Origin: Carex sylvatica
Taxonomy: Eukaryota; Streptophyta; Magnoliopsida; Poales; Cyperaceae
DNA: 64,000 nt
Assembly: GCA_964058845.1 (NCBI GenBank)
Contig: CAXKVR010000256.1
Location: forward strand, 1 to 64,000
Direction: 5' to 3'
Every line of letters starts with the position of its first letter. The first letter of the stretch is position 1. The notes beneath the pieces are model-generated. The model was not told where the DNA came from, made no database searches, and was given only the letters and a program-made list of their open reading frames with translations. Made by a program: the position numbers and the translations under genes. This document shows, in pieces, positions 1-12,018 of this stretch.

Positions 1-265
1 ACACAAATATAAAAAAATCTCATGCCGAGCGGAGTACCATGCAAAATGGATCTCCATTATAATGCAGAATTGCGGACAATAAATACACATTACAAAATGA
101 TCTAAAGTAGCAATGCCTACAAATTCTCTAATGCAGAGGAGCAATTCCGCAAATAACAACAATATAGTCGCAAAAAAAAGAAAAAAAGAAAAAAAAAAAA
201 GAATGTACAACACAGTCAAACAACAGGTCTGCCAACCACCACAACACTACCATGCTATGGCTGAT

Positions 266-3200
266 TCATGCATGACCATTCTGCTGCTCCTACGGTCAGT
301 ATTCACATATTTCTCGAACCAAAATTTGAAGGCAAGGGTGGACGAATACCGCCATATGAAGAGTAATCCTGTCAAAAATTAATATTGGAATTGAAAAAAT
401 TCATTTGCATTCTATTTAAATTTTCTGAACAAGTACCAAGGAGTTATTTGCTCATGTAAGAGTCTATTCTTCAACAGTTTCTCATCACATGTTATTATTA
501 CATTGGATGGTTACATGGACGGATCTAAGGTTTAGCCACTTTTGGCTAAACCATCCCTGCGATTTCAAAATTTTAATTATACATATAGAAATTTAATTGA
601 ATTTTATTATTTTTTAACTTTCTATATAGTCTAGCCACCCTCAATAAATGACAAATGTTTAGTTGTAGTCTAGTGGTTAATGCTCTATTTTATTGGTGAG
701 AGGTATTGAGTTCAAATCCTACTCACCATAATTGTGTATTTTAATTTTCAGCCATCCCTATTAAAATTTTCTAGTTCTCCCCTGGATGGTTACTACCAAT
801 TCTCATCACATGTTAGTACCGTTCATTTCGAACATGCATTTTTTTTGTCAGGGATTTATAATTAGCTTGATCAAATTCTAACAATTAACTTCAGTCCGAT
901 CATAGTACCTGGGATGAACAGTGAGGAATGTTGTTCATATTGGGGTGCATGTACATCTGGCCTGATGACACATCATTAGTAGCATAACCCTGCATTGTAG
1001 CAAAGGTGCATCACTGTACTTAAACAACTTTAAAAAAAAAAAAAAAAAAAAAAAAATTAAAACTTGGATATGAACCATTGTGGGTGTAGGTGTGCACATA
1101 CCTGAACAAACATCGGTCTACTGCCAGTGACAGCCGGTTGGTTGATCCGTGGATCCGGTGCTGAATAAGGCTGGGTATCATTGGAAACTGCAACATACAC
1201 TGGGTCCTGAGATGATGGTATAAGTGTCTTCTTTGCTTTTTCTGCATCACAAGTAGAATAATCAATTATATGTTAACAGAGCAAATTAAAAGATTATGTT
1301 AATATCAGCCACTATTATGTTAAATGCATCCAAAACACCTTACAAGACATCAGCTAAACTCAAACCAAGCCCAAGAAGGGAACTAAAAATGATTGAAATC
1401 AAATAGTAGCAGTAAACTAATACTGTAAATCTTCGTAGCAATGCACACAAGAATTTATATAAAAGGAAAAGGTCCTCACTCGACTTTTTATCTTCCTTCA
1501 ACATTTTTTTCTTTTTCTTATCATTCTTCTCAGATTCCTTGTTCCTCGTAGAAGCATAAGGAAGCAAACCCTTGATCTCGAAAGTAGTCTCCAGGGATTC
1601 TTCACCACTCTCGAGCGCATCCCACAAGATTTTCTTCATCTCCTCATTGTCACAACTCTTCAGCAAAAGATTGTAGACGTACTTCATAGCTTGGTTTCTG
1701 TACACCATCTCGGCCATGCTTCCCTCAAGGTGCGCAATGCTGTTACTCGGCTGCTCTCGCCCAATCCCATACACCCTCCTCCTTGCATCTTTCGTCCACC
1801 GATTCAACATGTACCTGCAATGCATCAAGTATTCTTAGCATGATACAAGATATATAGAAGTAAATTGTACAGGGTTACCTTTTTGTGTACTTGCCAGTTA
1901 TAGAAAATATTGTACTTTTTAGTGGAGTCAAAAGAAAGACAAGGTCAGCTGATCTACCTCAATTTATTCAAAAGGTCAGCTGCAATGTGTTTGGTCCTTT
2001 GTGAGGAAATTAACGGATAATTTTCACTTAAAAAGGGTATAAATAATGTATACAGAAGCTAGCCTAAACACAATAGACAAGGCACTATAGAAATGCACCT
2101 GTCAGGTATACGATCCACACTCTTGAGGTTGAGTGCATTTAGTGAATGCGGGCAGAGCAAACCCATGGTCTCAAACTTCTTGCAACTACATGTGACCTCC
2201 ATTGTGGAAGTGTCAAGCAGCACTATCCACACTTTTGATCCCCTTGCTTGAGCCATGAACTGGAACCGGTAGAGGGACCCACCGCACTGTGTTTCCTGAT
2301 AAGAAGTTGCATTGTTCCCATCAAGAAAATCTGCTTCAAACAGCTTATAGGCCTTGTGTGTGTACAATTCGGCTGCCTTGTTCAACAAGCTGCTGTTCTT
2401 GATGACACGTGGTGGCACACTCTGACTACACTGGTAATCCTCTTCTACCTCACTCTGCCGCCAGCTAGCAACCAGCTTATCTAGCCTGATTAAAAAATCT
2501 ATCAGCGAAGTTGATTCATCTGAAATGCCATTAAATACATTACTCAAGCTCTCAGCTTTCTCAATGGAGGTGATGCCCCCGTCATATGCATCCTTATGTA
2601 AAACACTACACCATTTTTGACGAACCTCATAGAGTTCATTGAGCCATGAATGGTCTTGTACACTGTACTCTCTAACCATCATGCCCCACGAATCCTCGAA
2701 ATCTATCTCCGACTCACAACCCTTCATGCACTTAGTGAAGAGGGTCTGAAAGGTGCGACTCATATTTGAAATTCCAAGATGAGATTCCATGTTCTTTAGT
2801 ACATGCCATTGGCAAAGGCAATGGCGTGTGTCAGGTAAAACATTCTCAATGGCCTTCGCCGCTGCAGGATTTTGGTCAGTGAAGAGCGACTTAGGCGCAT
2901 GGCCACCCATTGATTCAACAAAGGACCTAAAAAGCCACTCGTAAGACTCAATCGACTCGTCCAGCAAGAACGCACAACCGAACATGACGTTCTGCCAATG
3001 GTGGTTGACCCCGAGAAAAGGTGCGCACACCATGTTGTACTTGTTAATGCGGTATGTCGTGTCGAACACAACCACATCGCCAAAACAGTCGTAGTCAATG
3101 TGGCTCCTGCCATCACGGAAAAATAAGTTAGTCATCCGCCCCTCGCTGTCAACTTGCACATCCCGATAGAGCATACCCTCCCCCATAACCCGTTGCTTGA

Positions 3201-3960
3201 AATAGTTAATAACCCCCTGCGCATCTGCCGGTTCAATCAGAGTCACCTTCTCTTCACTACCATCTTGCTCGGTCAAATCCTGAGTTACAATTTCAGTGTC
3301 AGACAAGGGACCAACACTTGCACCCATGCCGGTTTCTTCATTCGTGACACAGCGCGGAGGGATTGGCTGGATTGCTGCTACCATTTTCTCCAAAATTGCC
3401 GGTTTGGTCATCATAAGTGAACGTGCTGATCGCAACATGTGTCTCTGCCCAGGTCGGACCAGCTCGTGGTTATGCTCTTGAACTAAACGAATCACCTTCC
3501 ACCGGCCTTGGTTATCAACCCGGAACCGGATCATTGCCTTGCAGTTGGTCCGGGCATCAGGCCGGGATGGATCTGCATCTGGATCCTCATCCCGGCTCCC
3601 TTCCTTTGAACAATAGTAATCTTTTGTGCGGATATTTTTGGTACCAGTAAAATAGTACTGCTTTCCCTTGCGAATACTGAAACCCATTCGGAGGCCATAT
3701 TCACAGTAAAGCTTGTAAGCCTCCTCCTCACTGTACACAACCTGGCCCAGTAATTCTTCACTCAATTCCTTGCTACTCATCACAACTTGGAGTTTGTCTG
3801 GGCTCCTGTCTGTATCTTTCAAAGATGTATCTTCAATCATTGTGGACTGCATTGGGGTTACTTCTTCGGTTTGCTCTGGTTCTTCTACAACAGTGTCTCC
3901 ATCATTGTCAAGGCATATGGCCTCACCGTCAATTTCAATAGCATAGTTTGTATTCTCCAT
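266..3960 (-). CDS. FAR1-RELATED SEQUENCE (FRS) family protein, five exons
   Basis: FAR1/FHY3-type nuclear transcription regulator, a family domesticated from a Mutator-like transposase. Exons in transcription order are 3960-2099, 1814-1480, 1241-1102, 989-909 and probably 283-266. All junctions are GT-AG and in phase, giving about 811 residues, the usual FRS size. Order of parts: acidic N-terminus; FAR1 zinc-binding domain about residues 73-168 (ends EHNHEL); MULE transposase core about 295-390 (FDTTYR with the first Asp near 300, SLFTDQN with the second near 362); SWIM zinc finger near 590-612 (CSCKKF..GLLCPH). The second exon continues with YMLNRWTKDARRR and a Lys-rich stretch. The ATG at 3960 is preferred because an upstream in-frame ATG lies beyond a pyrimidine-rich splice acceptor (CAG at 3963-3965). 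The last 18-bp exon is the weakest part. The exact FRS orthologue cannot be named from sequence alone. Confidence 0.87.
514..784. mobile_element. hAT-type MITE with exact 8-bp target duplication
   Basis: The element begins CATGGACGGATC and ends TTCTCCCCTG. It is flanked on both sides by the exact 8-bp repeat GATGGTTA (506-513 and 785-792), the hallmark of hAT insertion. The ends are only loosely inverted. Inside lie sequences matching Pol III boxes A (666-676, TAGTCTAGTGG) and B (710-718, GTTCAAATC). It sits in what would be the last FRS intron. A further 16-bp direct repeat (479-494 and 800-815) brackets it and looks like an older local duplication. Confidence 0.65.
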
Positions 3961-4299
3961 TGCTGGGAAAAAAATGAGCAATGACAAAGCATTAGAATAT
4001 CAAGATCTGCCATGGACTAAACAAACAATGGGGCAAAAACAAAAATCCTGTTGCCAATCTACCAGAATGCATTCCAAAAGACTTAGTTCTTGAAAAGTAC
4101 CCTTCAAATCTCCCAGGACTCAAGTAAAAAGCAGATTATATCAATATTTGGTTCCCTTGAGTTAACAATTGTACATTCCGAAGTCCCTAATTCACTTTGG
4201 AATGGAAACTATTAATTAGGATAATGAAATTCTTGCCAAGACTCATTTTATTCTAAATTTGCTATCAACTGAACCAATGCAAACACAAAAATTAGATCC

Positions 4300-4520
4300 T
4301 ACAGTAGGCCTGCTAATGAGCGAACTTTGACTCAACTCGGTTCAGCTCATTAAAAAAACAGTTTAAAAGCCCAACTCGGACCAACTCAAGTTTGAAGGGA
4401 AAAACCCAACTCAGCTCAGATCATATGAACACCACAGCACTGTTCAACTCGGGTCAGCTCGTTCTTCAGCTCGGCTCGGAAACTCATATTTGAGCCAAAG
4501 TCGGATCAGCCCAACTTTCT
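4300..4520. repeat. Low-complexity repeat rich in 'caactcgg/cagctcgg' words
   Basis: The words CAACTCGG, CAGCTCGG, CAGCTCAT and similar recur in degenerate form across this stretch. Such repeats of alternating gagct words are common in plant intergenic and intronic DNA. No coding role seen. Confidence 0.5.
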
Positions 4521-5910
4521 TCCTATCTGCTTGCATGTGAGTTGAAGTAGCTAAAGCACTTCCGGTCTTCTGTGGCATAAAATACTTTGCCCCGTCACAT
4601 TCTTTTTCCTTTTTTGTGAATACTAACACCTCAATTCAAATGTATATATGATTTGCACGTAAAGAAAAAATGGTTAATATTTTTTTTTAACTTGTTTTCG
4701 GTTTAGTGGAAACAGTGAGTTTACAACTTATAGAGTAACTATACACAAAAAGCTGAACAGAGCTGATTTTATTAGATAAATTTAACTAACAAAATACTGA
4801 GTGGGACTCCCAAGTAAAACAAAAAAAAAAAAAATTATTTTCAGTGTATTCGGCGTTAAAAATGTCTGGCTTTTGAAACTACAAAATATCCCGATATCCA
4901 GTCCAAATTCGCTCCGTATCTGTTTATTATCCGAATCCGTACGAAACGAAAATTATCCATACCAGGCTCTTTCCAAATTTATCATTTCTTTCCATAATTT
5001 CATATATCATTCTAGCTCCATCTATTTTAGAATCTATCTTTACTCAACGACGAGAATTAAAATTAATCGAATTTTGTAAGTCCTAGCTAGGAAAAAAAAT
5101 TGTTGGATGATCAAGAGATTCCAAATTTTAGCAAAAGCAACTATGTCGCATAACTAAAAATTGTTATAATAGAAGGCATTGAGCTTTAACATATTCACAC
5201 TTGATAGCTTAAGCTGACGATATTGTAGGTGCAACAAGCTAGACATGACAAGAGCTGCTTGGCCTCAAAATTAAAACAAATAATTAAGCTACGATTTTTG
5301 CTTTTCTAGTTTGAGTAGATAAAAAAATATTATTTGTTGCTCTTCATATAATACAATGCTTATTTAAGGTAAATTAGGAGGTGTTAATTTTACTCAGCTT
5401 CTAATTCTTAATTCTCATTAGTGAAAGTACATACTTATTTTAAGAAAAATATAACAGTGAGAACACAAAGATACTAAAAGTGAATTTAAATGCAAGTTTT
5501 AGTACTTGAGATTAAATTGTACAAAATATATATTATATTTACATTAAATTTTATGACTTCGTTTTCATCATTTAAAAAGAAAACTTCATTTCATTAGAGA
5601 ACGCATTGTATAGTTTGAAGATAGGTGTTTTCCAATTTCTTACTTCTTCACTTGAGAATTCTAAAAGATGGCTTGCATAATTATTCAGCTCTTTTATAAA
5701 ATTGTTTATTTAATGCTCATATTAGCCTCTCAAGAAAAAGTGAAAACATAGGTTTATATTATAATCATGCTCCCATGAATGAAGTCACAAAAAATCACAT
5801 CCATTTATCAAAAATAAACAAAGCAGCCAGTCAAATGCATTAATGTTTTTTTTTCACCTTTAAAGTGCATTAACTGTGCAAAAGAGAAATAATGCATCAG
5901 TCAATTACTT

Positions 5911-6145
5911 TCTTTTATTAACAGCATGAATTAAAGATTAATTAAAGATTAGAAAGTAATTATTGAGAGTAAAACTGGTATTAAGATAAAACTAGATTCC
6001 TCAGCACTGAATATAGTATTTTGAGATCTGAAACTGACTTTCCTTTATTAACAGCATGAAGTAAAGATTAGAAAGTAATTACTAATTATAGATTCCTCAA
6101 CACTGAATGTAGAATTTTGAGATGTGAAACTGGTATTAAGATAAT
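5911..6145. repeat. Imperfect tandem duplication, two units
   Basis: Unit one (about 5911-6039) and unit two (about 6041-6145) share the blocks ttattaacagcatgaa, aaagattagaaagtaatta, gattcctca-cactgaat and ttttgagat-tgaaact in the same order. Unit one is longer because attaaagatta is repeated and extra bases sit in the middle. Confidence 0.75.
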
Positions 6146-6167
6146 CTCTTGCTCTGCATTTTAGATT

Positions 6168-6263
6168 CTTTAGATACTGTCATGACTATCTATAATGCAG
6201 AGTGAAAATAACAACCCCTCTAATTTCACTCTACATTATAGATAGTCACGACAGTATCTAAAG
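6168..6263. repeat. Long near-perfect hairpin (40-bp arms, 16-nt loop)
   Basis: Positions 6168-6207 are the reverse complement of 6224-6263 over 40 bp with two mismatches, leaving a 16-nt loop. It lies in the inferred leader intron of the FRS gene, so either strand's transcript would fold. It could be a foldback MITE or a young small-RNA precursor; the sequence cannot tell which. Confidence 0.8.
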
Positions 6264-6534
6264 ATTACATGAATGGAACAAATTATAATACCCTTATTAA
6301 AACCCTAGATTGTACCAAAAATAAATCCCAAAATAAGAGTGATGAGATTCTAAATTTTCAATCTTTAGAAAAAATTGAAAGCAAGTAGAAATGTGCAATG
6401 GCCCCCCTCATTTCCCATGAATGCAAAGACTCCCTCAAGAAATGCACAAGCTGAATAGAAAAAAAAAAAAAAAATCCAGTGTAAACCCAAGAGTTAAAAA
6501 AATAAGAATAGGAAAAAAAAATCGAGCAAGAGCT

Positions 6535-7815
6535 AGGGATGTCAATGGTACCCTTTTATCCGTTTATCCGACCAGTACGATATTTGATAAAACAGGTACA
6601 GGTAAATTTTTTTTTTTCATAAACTTATCAGATATAGTTACAGATAATTTTTCTTCATTATCTAAACGGATAAGAATACGGGTAAACTCGTTATCTGATC
6701 GGGTAATTTAAAAAAAATATATACATTTATATATTAATAAGTATTGAAAAGAGTATTTTAATTGATTTATTTATGCTTAGCATGATTAGATTTTTTTTTC
6801 AATAAAGTACTATACATGTGTGAAATGAATGTATATGTTTTAATGTTTTATTTAATAAATAATAAATAATAAAAATAATAATTATATTATATTACCCATT
6901 ATTTATCCACTATCATTTCGTTATCCGACAACCATAACGGATAAAGATAGGGTAAAGACAATGGAAAACTCAAGAAGGGTCAGGGTAGGCAAATAGCTAC
7001 CTCTAGATTTTTTATTTTTTTATTTTAGACCCAGTGTTATTGTATACTTGTGCCTACTCCTAGATTTAATTTACAATATAGTAGAAAAAAATTGTGCGAA
7101 AAAGAAAGAAAAAAAAAAGATGTAGTCTGATTCACTACTCTATTTAAAAGAATCGTTGATTTGTTAGGAGAAAAAAAAAAGTTCCACTTTATTAAGGATA
7201 CCGTGTCGTGACTAGTCACGCTGTAATTTGGATCATGTGTCTTATTGTGCCGTGATCAAATTTGAAAGGATGGACATGGCACGCAAATGGTCACAACATG
7301 TTAATCACGCTGTGACCACATGTGATGTGTCCAAACATGACTGGTCACGTTTGTCACGTTTAACTATTTTTTCATATTTTAAATTAGTTTATTTAAGATT
7401 CACCATTCGATCAAAGATCTAATGGTCTTAATTCCACGTGACCATGTGTCGTACAGTGATCAAATCTTTTGCGTGATATGTGTTGTCGTGTTAAATTTTC
7501 GACAAATAGTCACGTCATGTATCGTGCCGTGACCAAATCTTTTGCGTGTCGTGCCGTGACGTATCCGATCATACCATGACTTTCTAGATTCCTATTCACT
7601 ACTATGTTTCAATTTGTTAGGAGAAAAAAAATTATACTCTTGTCAATATTTTGTCAATATTTTGTGTCTACCTCTAATCAAAATTCTGAATTCGTTCTTG
7701 AGTACGAATAAGATAATTTATAGTGGATAAAGATAGAGTACATATAAGAATAATTTATAACGAGTACGGATATAAAAATATTTCCATCCGACCTTACTGT
7801 ACCCATTGACACCCT
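6535..7815. mobile_element. Mutator-type non-autonomous element (AGGGGTGTCAATGG family) with nested sequence
   Basis: The ends are inverted: AGGGATGTCAATGG at the left and CCATTGACACCCT at the right. Flanks agcaagagct (6525-6534) and agcaagtgct (7816-7825) form a 10-bp target duplication with one mismatch, close to the 9-bp Mutator size. The outer parts are rich in degenerate 'gggtacggata' words. The middle (about 6990-7670) differs, with repeated gtcgtg/gtcacg words, and looks like a nested insertion. A second member is at 62241-62854. Confidence 0.6.
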
Positions 7816-8187
7816 AGCAAGTGCTAGTGAGCTACAAGTGGAAGAGAGATAGCAAGGCGTCCGTGTGACGTGGAGACGATCGGCGATCTGACGAGGGGGC
7901 GAGCAGCTTGGGAAGAGCGGGGGGAGACGACGAGCTTGGAGGCGAGCAGCTTGGGATTTGGGAATTGAGAACAAAGAGCTTGGAACGAAGAGGAAGGAGA
8001 CGGTGCGCGATTCACCTAATGCGCAGAACAAATTATCACGGATAATACATCATAAGAAATACATGATCATTTTACCAACCGAGGAACCTTACAAATCACC
8101 GACCTACAAAACCCTAGATCGGCGAAACCAAAGACATAACCAAAAGGCAGCCTTGCGATAGAAAGAGAGGAAAGCAAAAGGTTTTAC

Positions 8188-8406
8188 CTGAACGCCGAGA
8201 AATTTCCGACGATCTGGAGGAAGAGGAGTGAACGGCGCCGTAAGGCTTGTGCGGTGTACGATGGATTGGGTAGAACAGGTCCAGAGTAAAGTTAATGCTC
8301 CGGGCGTAGACGAGAGAGAAATTATTGCAATCAACCCCGCCTTCAAACAGACGAAAGGACGCGGTGCTGAAGCCTCAACAGATAAGCGTGACTGTGGGTC
8401 CCACAT
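8188..8406 (-). promoter_or_regulatory. Probable 5'-UTR exon and promoter side of the FRS gene
   Basis: GC-richer than the surrounding DNA. On the minus strand a good donor (CAG followed by GTAAAA) sits at 8187/8188. The FRS coding exon is preceded by a good acceptor at 3963-3965 with no coding sequence upstream, so a 5'-UTR exon is expected somewhere above it. Joining the two would give a 4.2 kb leader intron. This is inference: no transcript evidence is available here, and 7820-8030 is similarly GC-rich and could also hold a leader exon. Confidence 0.45.
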
Positions 8407-9450
8407 CGCAGACTACATTAATAGAATATCATTTTATCTCCGTTTCTAACACCAGGATCCGTCCATTTTTTTGCAGAAAAAACAATAAATGGACATCTCC
8501 ACTCGGTAATAACAGAAACCTTTAAAATAGTTTTAATCACATCCTGACCCGTGCATGTAGTAATTAGTGTTACTGTGGCCTTTAACAGGTTTGCGTCTAC
8601 GAATAGAAGATTTGTGTAAACTGCATCCTTCATGACTGAGTGTGGAAAAATCGTGTCGTGCCGTGAATATGTAACTAATGCGTTGTGATTTGATTTGATA
8701 TTGTAATCAAGTTAATTTTTTACGTGTTATGTTGTGATTAAAATATCGAGCGATAGTTATGCAAATGATAAAAATTCTAGATTCACTCCGTGTCGTGTTG
8801 TTCGGTAATGGAGTCAAGTCCGGTGTGCTATTTTTCCCACTGCACTTTAATGGTTGGATAGAAAAAATTGATTTGTTTTGTTTGCAGCTTTGCACTGTGC
8901 TTAATGGTGTAATATCTTAATCACATGCTTAACGGAAAATTGATCTGTTTTTTGCTGCAAGAAGGCGACACATAATTCCACTGTACGCTAATTGATGCAC
9001 CACAAGTAATTTGATTAATTTGATCAAATCGATTTAGATAATTACGAATTTAAAATTTAATTTTGATTAATTTAAATTTAGACATGCATTTTGTAAAAGC
9101 AAACACCAAGTACGCATTTTGTAAAAATAAAAAATTAAATAAATTAAATAAATTAAATTTGACCCGGTTACTGTATATGATTTCATTTATTTATTAATAT
9201 ATATTATTTAAGTCTATATAAACTTAAGAACAATTCTTTGATTTAGATGTTCATCTTTCTCTCTAAAAATACAAAGGTCGATATAAACCTTCCTTGATGG
9301 TTTATGTGTACGTTCCACTGGTGTGAAAATAGAGCTCAAAATAACCTAATCAATTTAAAATTATTTTGAGTTATTAACCTTTCGCGTTCTGCACTTTGTT
9401 CTTTTACATATGTATATGAGGTGAATAAAACATGATCGGTTATATATATG
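8407..9450. other. Intergenic, no gene seen
   Basis: AT-rich DNA with a second patch of cgtgtcgtgccgtg words at 8650-8810 resembling the middle of the element at 7.2-7.6 kb. No coding or RNA gene recognised. Confidence 0.5.
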
Positions 9451-9820
9451 AGGGATCCATTTACACTTTTTTTGGTGATACCAGATTACACCTTATATTT
9501 TCAAAGTCCAAACAATCGATCAAAATCATTCAACATGATGGATATATTAAAATGTTCTTTTAGATCAAATTTTACATTATTTTTTTTGAATTTTCTTACT
9601 ATTTATTAAGATAAGTACAAAAATTCAATGGTCTAAAAACAATGATTTTTGTAAAATACTTAATAAATAGTAAATTCAAATAAATGTAAAATTTGACCTG
9701 CATGCAAATTTTAATATATCCATCATGTTGAACGGTTTGGATCGACTATTTGAAATTTGAAAACTTTAAAAAATTAGAGTGTAATTATGTGTCACCAAAA
9801 AATAGTGTAAGTGGATCCCT
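9451..9820. mobile_element. MITE with long terminal inverted repeats
   Basis: The left end AGGGATCCATTTACACTTTT and the reverse complement of the right end AGGGATCCACTTACACTATT match over roughly 45 bp, and weaker symmetry continues inward (aacatgatggatatatt / aatatatccatcatgtt). No coding sequence. A target duplication is not clear. Confidence 0.75.
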
Positions 9821-10647
9821 TCTCTCTCTAAAAATAAAAATAAGATTTTTCACAACTAATTTTATAATACATCCGAACATTCACTTTAACACATATCTAT
9901 AATTAATTCTATGCGATCTGTATTCATGAGTTTTTATTTTATCAAAAGTGAATTTTTCATTTTTTCTAAATTGTATCTCGCAAAATTTCGTGACAAACTA
10001 TCAAACTTAAAATGTTACTTTTTTCTTACTATTTAAAATAACAGCAAAATAGTTAAAGTTGTTGGTCCCAAAGACACCTTGAGGGAGGTGAATAGATGCT
10101 TTTTAAACTTTTTAATATAAGTTATAAAGTTCGAGTGTGTCCTTAAGTTATTCTTGACGAAAACTTATAATAACTTTGTCCTAAACTAAAAGTATGAAAT
10201 AAATAAAGTAAAGAGTAGAGTTTAGAGACATTTGACATGAGAGTTGTTTACGGAGTTCGGCACTAATGCCTATGTCTTCGGGGTCCACGACCTTCGAGAT
10301 GACGCGCCTTTCTTTACCCAATGAGAAAAGATTACAAAGTGGAACCGGCGAGCCCTTACAATCTTCTGGAAAGTCACACGGACCGAACAAGGAGCACTAA
10401 AGGGTCATGTTGGTCAATTTGATTAGCGAGGACTCAAGAATTGCCGGGGTGAGCACTACAGCTCAAAGTAGTAAATGGGTTGATCACGCAGAATCACTCT
10501 AGGAGTTGAGTAATTGATTGAATAAGCTTGAGATTGATTGTGAGTATTGAAGTTTAAGCACACAAGCAATAATGACTTTCTCTAGATATGTAAATATGAA
10601 ATATTGAAGTTGGGGGCGGCTAGAGTGTCAATCCAAATCTTGGAATA

Positions 10648-10661
10648 ACTTCTATTTATAG
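10648..10661 (-). promoter_or_regulatory. LTR TATA box
   Basis: CTATAAATAGAAG on the minus strand. The same box is found in the other LTR near 17134-17146. It lies about 40 bp downstream (in the element's direction) of a double-palindrome site, as expected for U3. Confidence 0.7.
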
Positions 10662-10692
10662 AGAGCTGGCAAAAAATAAGTAAGTGGTCCTT

Positions 10693-10884
10693 ACTGTTGC
10701 AACGGTTCATGGACCGTTATAACATTTGGGTTGTTCGAACAGGTTTGGATAGACAACGGTTTTCACAATTGAAGTTATCTGACTTATTTTTCGGTCTGAA
10801 CCTCTTGAATTGATTTAATGCGGTGTAGTCATTTCTACGACCTGATTTATTCTGTTGCAGCGGTTCCTAGACCGTTACAACGGT
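10693..10884. promoter_or_regulatory. Two double-palindrome sites in the 3' LTR
   Basis: Each site is two 14-bp near-palindromes of form ACCGTTNNAACGGT separated by 6 bp (10693-10706 with 10713-10726; 10851-10864 with 10871-10884). The core AACGG resembles MYB and M-phase-activator sites, which is an analogy only. They lie in the U3 part upstream of the TATA box. Confidence 0.7.
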
Positions 10885-11161
10885 AGGTCTCACTTAGTTC
10901 AGTCTCAAGCTTATTTTAGCAATTTTACAGATTAATTGTCCTTAATCTTGAGTTATGCTTTTGCTATCCATACTCTTGTACTTCATGACCACATTCTTGA
11001 TGTTATATTGTAGTTCATTAATTCATCCTCGATGTGTATGTATTGTATCTCCAGTTGTCATGAACATGCACATGTCTCAAGAAGGAAAACTGTAAAATGT
11101 AATTATGTATGTTTTGTAAATCCAGTCAAACGAGTAAGTCGAGGGCTCCAAAAGCCAACAA

Positions 11162-11172
11162 TCTCTCCTTTT
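11162..11172 (-). other. Polypurine tract
   Basis: AAAAGGAGAGA on the minus strand directly before the 3' LTR start. This is the expected plus-strand priming site of an LTR retrotransposon. Confidence 0.7.
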
Positions 11173-12018
11173 AACGATTTGCAAAACATGCATATCAAGT
11201 GAGTGTATAAATTGGTTATTCCCACAAAGTTCGAAAAAAATTGAATTTATTAAAGTTTTTATTTTCCCCATTTTCTTGTGTTATTCTATTGTGTGTGTCA
11301 TGGAAAACCAATATAGCATGAACTTGTAATATCTCTCCTCTTTTTTGAAAATGGTCAAAAGGGTTTAAAAAATAAAACAAGTTATGCTCAAAACGAAGAG
11401 ATGACTCCCCCAATTCATGCACTCTCCCTTAATTTGGTAAAATTATAAATTAAGGCATAAAAATACAAATATCAATAGAATATTGAATTTAAAGCATGTA
11501 AAATTTTGCACTAAGTTGTAATTTGAAGTGTATGTAGTGCAACATATGGTAATTTGACTCTATTTAGTCATGAAATTGTTGAAATTAGTAATAAATAAAA
11601 TTTGATCGTATTAAATCTTCTAAAGTAATATAATATTGAGATTAAAATTTTGTTCAAGTGCATTAGCCTCTTGTTCTAGGCAAAATATTGAAATTATAGC
11701 ATGATTATTTTAGTGATTCTTCTAATCGATATAATTTTGAAGTTGAATAAATAAGTAATAGGTTGTGCTTCTAAATTAGACAGAAATATTAAAATTAGAA
11801 TTAATTCAATTTGATCATATTTATTTTTCTCAGCATGATATATTATGAATTGTGAGAATTATCAAATATTTATGATGATCGCTAGAAAATGCATTTTGAC
11901 ATAAAATATAGAAATTAAACTTATGTCCTAGGATACATTATTTAAGTAACGTAAAGTTTGAAAAATTAAAGAAACACGCATAAGATAGATAGTTTTGATC
12001 CCTCATAAACCCCTCTAA

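Larger units (their letters stand above)
3963..8187 (-). other. Inferred leader intron of the FRS gene, repeat-filled
   Basis: No coding sequence recognised. It holds, in plus-strand order, a low-complexity gagct-type repeat near 4.3-4.5 kb, a tandem duplication at 5911-6145, a long hairpin at 6168-6263 and a Mutator-type non-autonomous element at 6535-7815. The rest is AT-rich DNA with no visible signal. Confidence 0.45.
10060..11160 (-). repeat. 3' LTR of the copia-type element
   Basis: 1101 bp, TGTTGG...CCAACA, flanked outside by AAAGT. It contains a TATA box (minus strand, near 10650-10660) and two double-palindrome sites (10693-10726 and 10851-10884). It is homologous through its length to 16545-19609 without the insert, and to 19610-20491. 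Confidence 0.9.

Noticed and set aside
666..718. Possible tRNA or stand-alone SINE (box A and box B matches)
   Set aside because: No cloverleaf could be drawn, and the exact 8-bp GATGGTTA duplication places the segment inside a hAT-type element. Kept only as an odd feature of that element.
479..815. 16-bp direct repeat ttctcatcacatgtta as target duplication of a SINE
   Set aside because: The inner 8-bp duplication with CA...TG ends explains the insertion better; the 16-bp repeat is probably an older local duplication.
1020..1265. 81-residue minus-strand ORF as an independent gene
   Set aside because: It is the wrong frame of FRS exon three; the spliced frame reads through with good donor and acceptor sites.
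2248..3984. Several ORFs of 60-106 residues on both strands over the FRS exon
   Set aside because: Shadows of the FRS coding exon in other frames.
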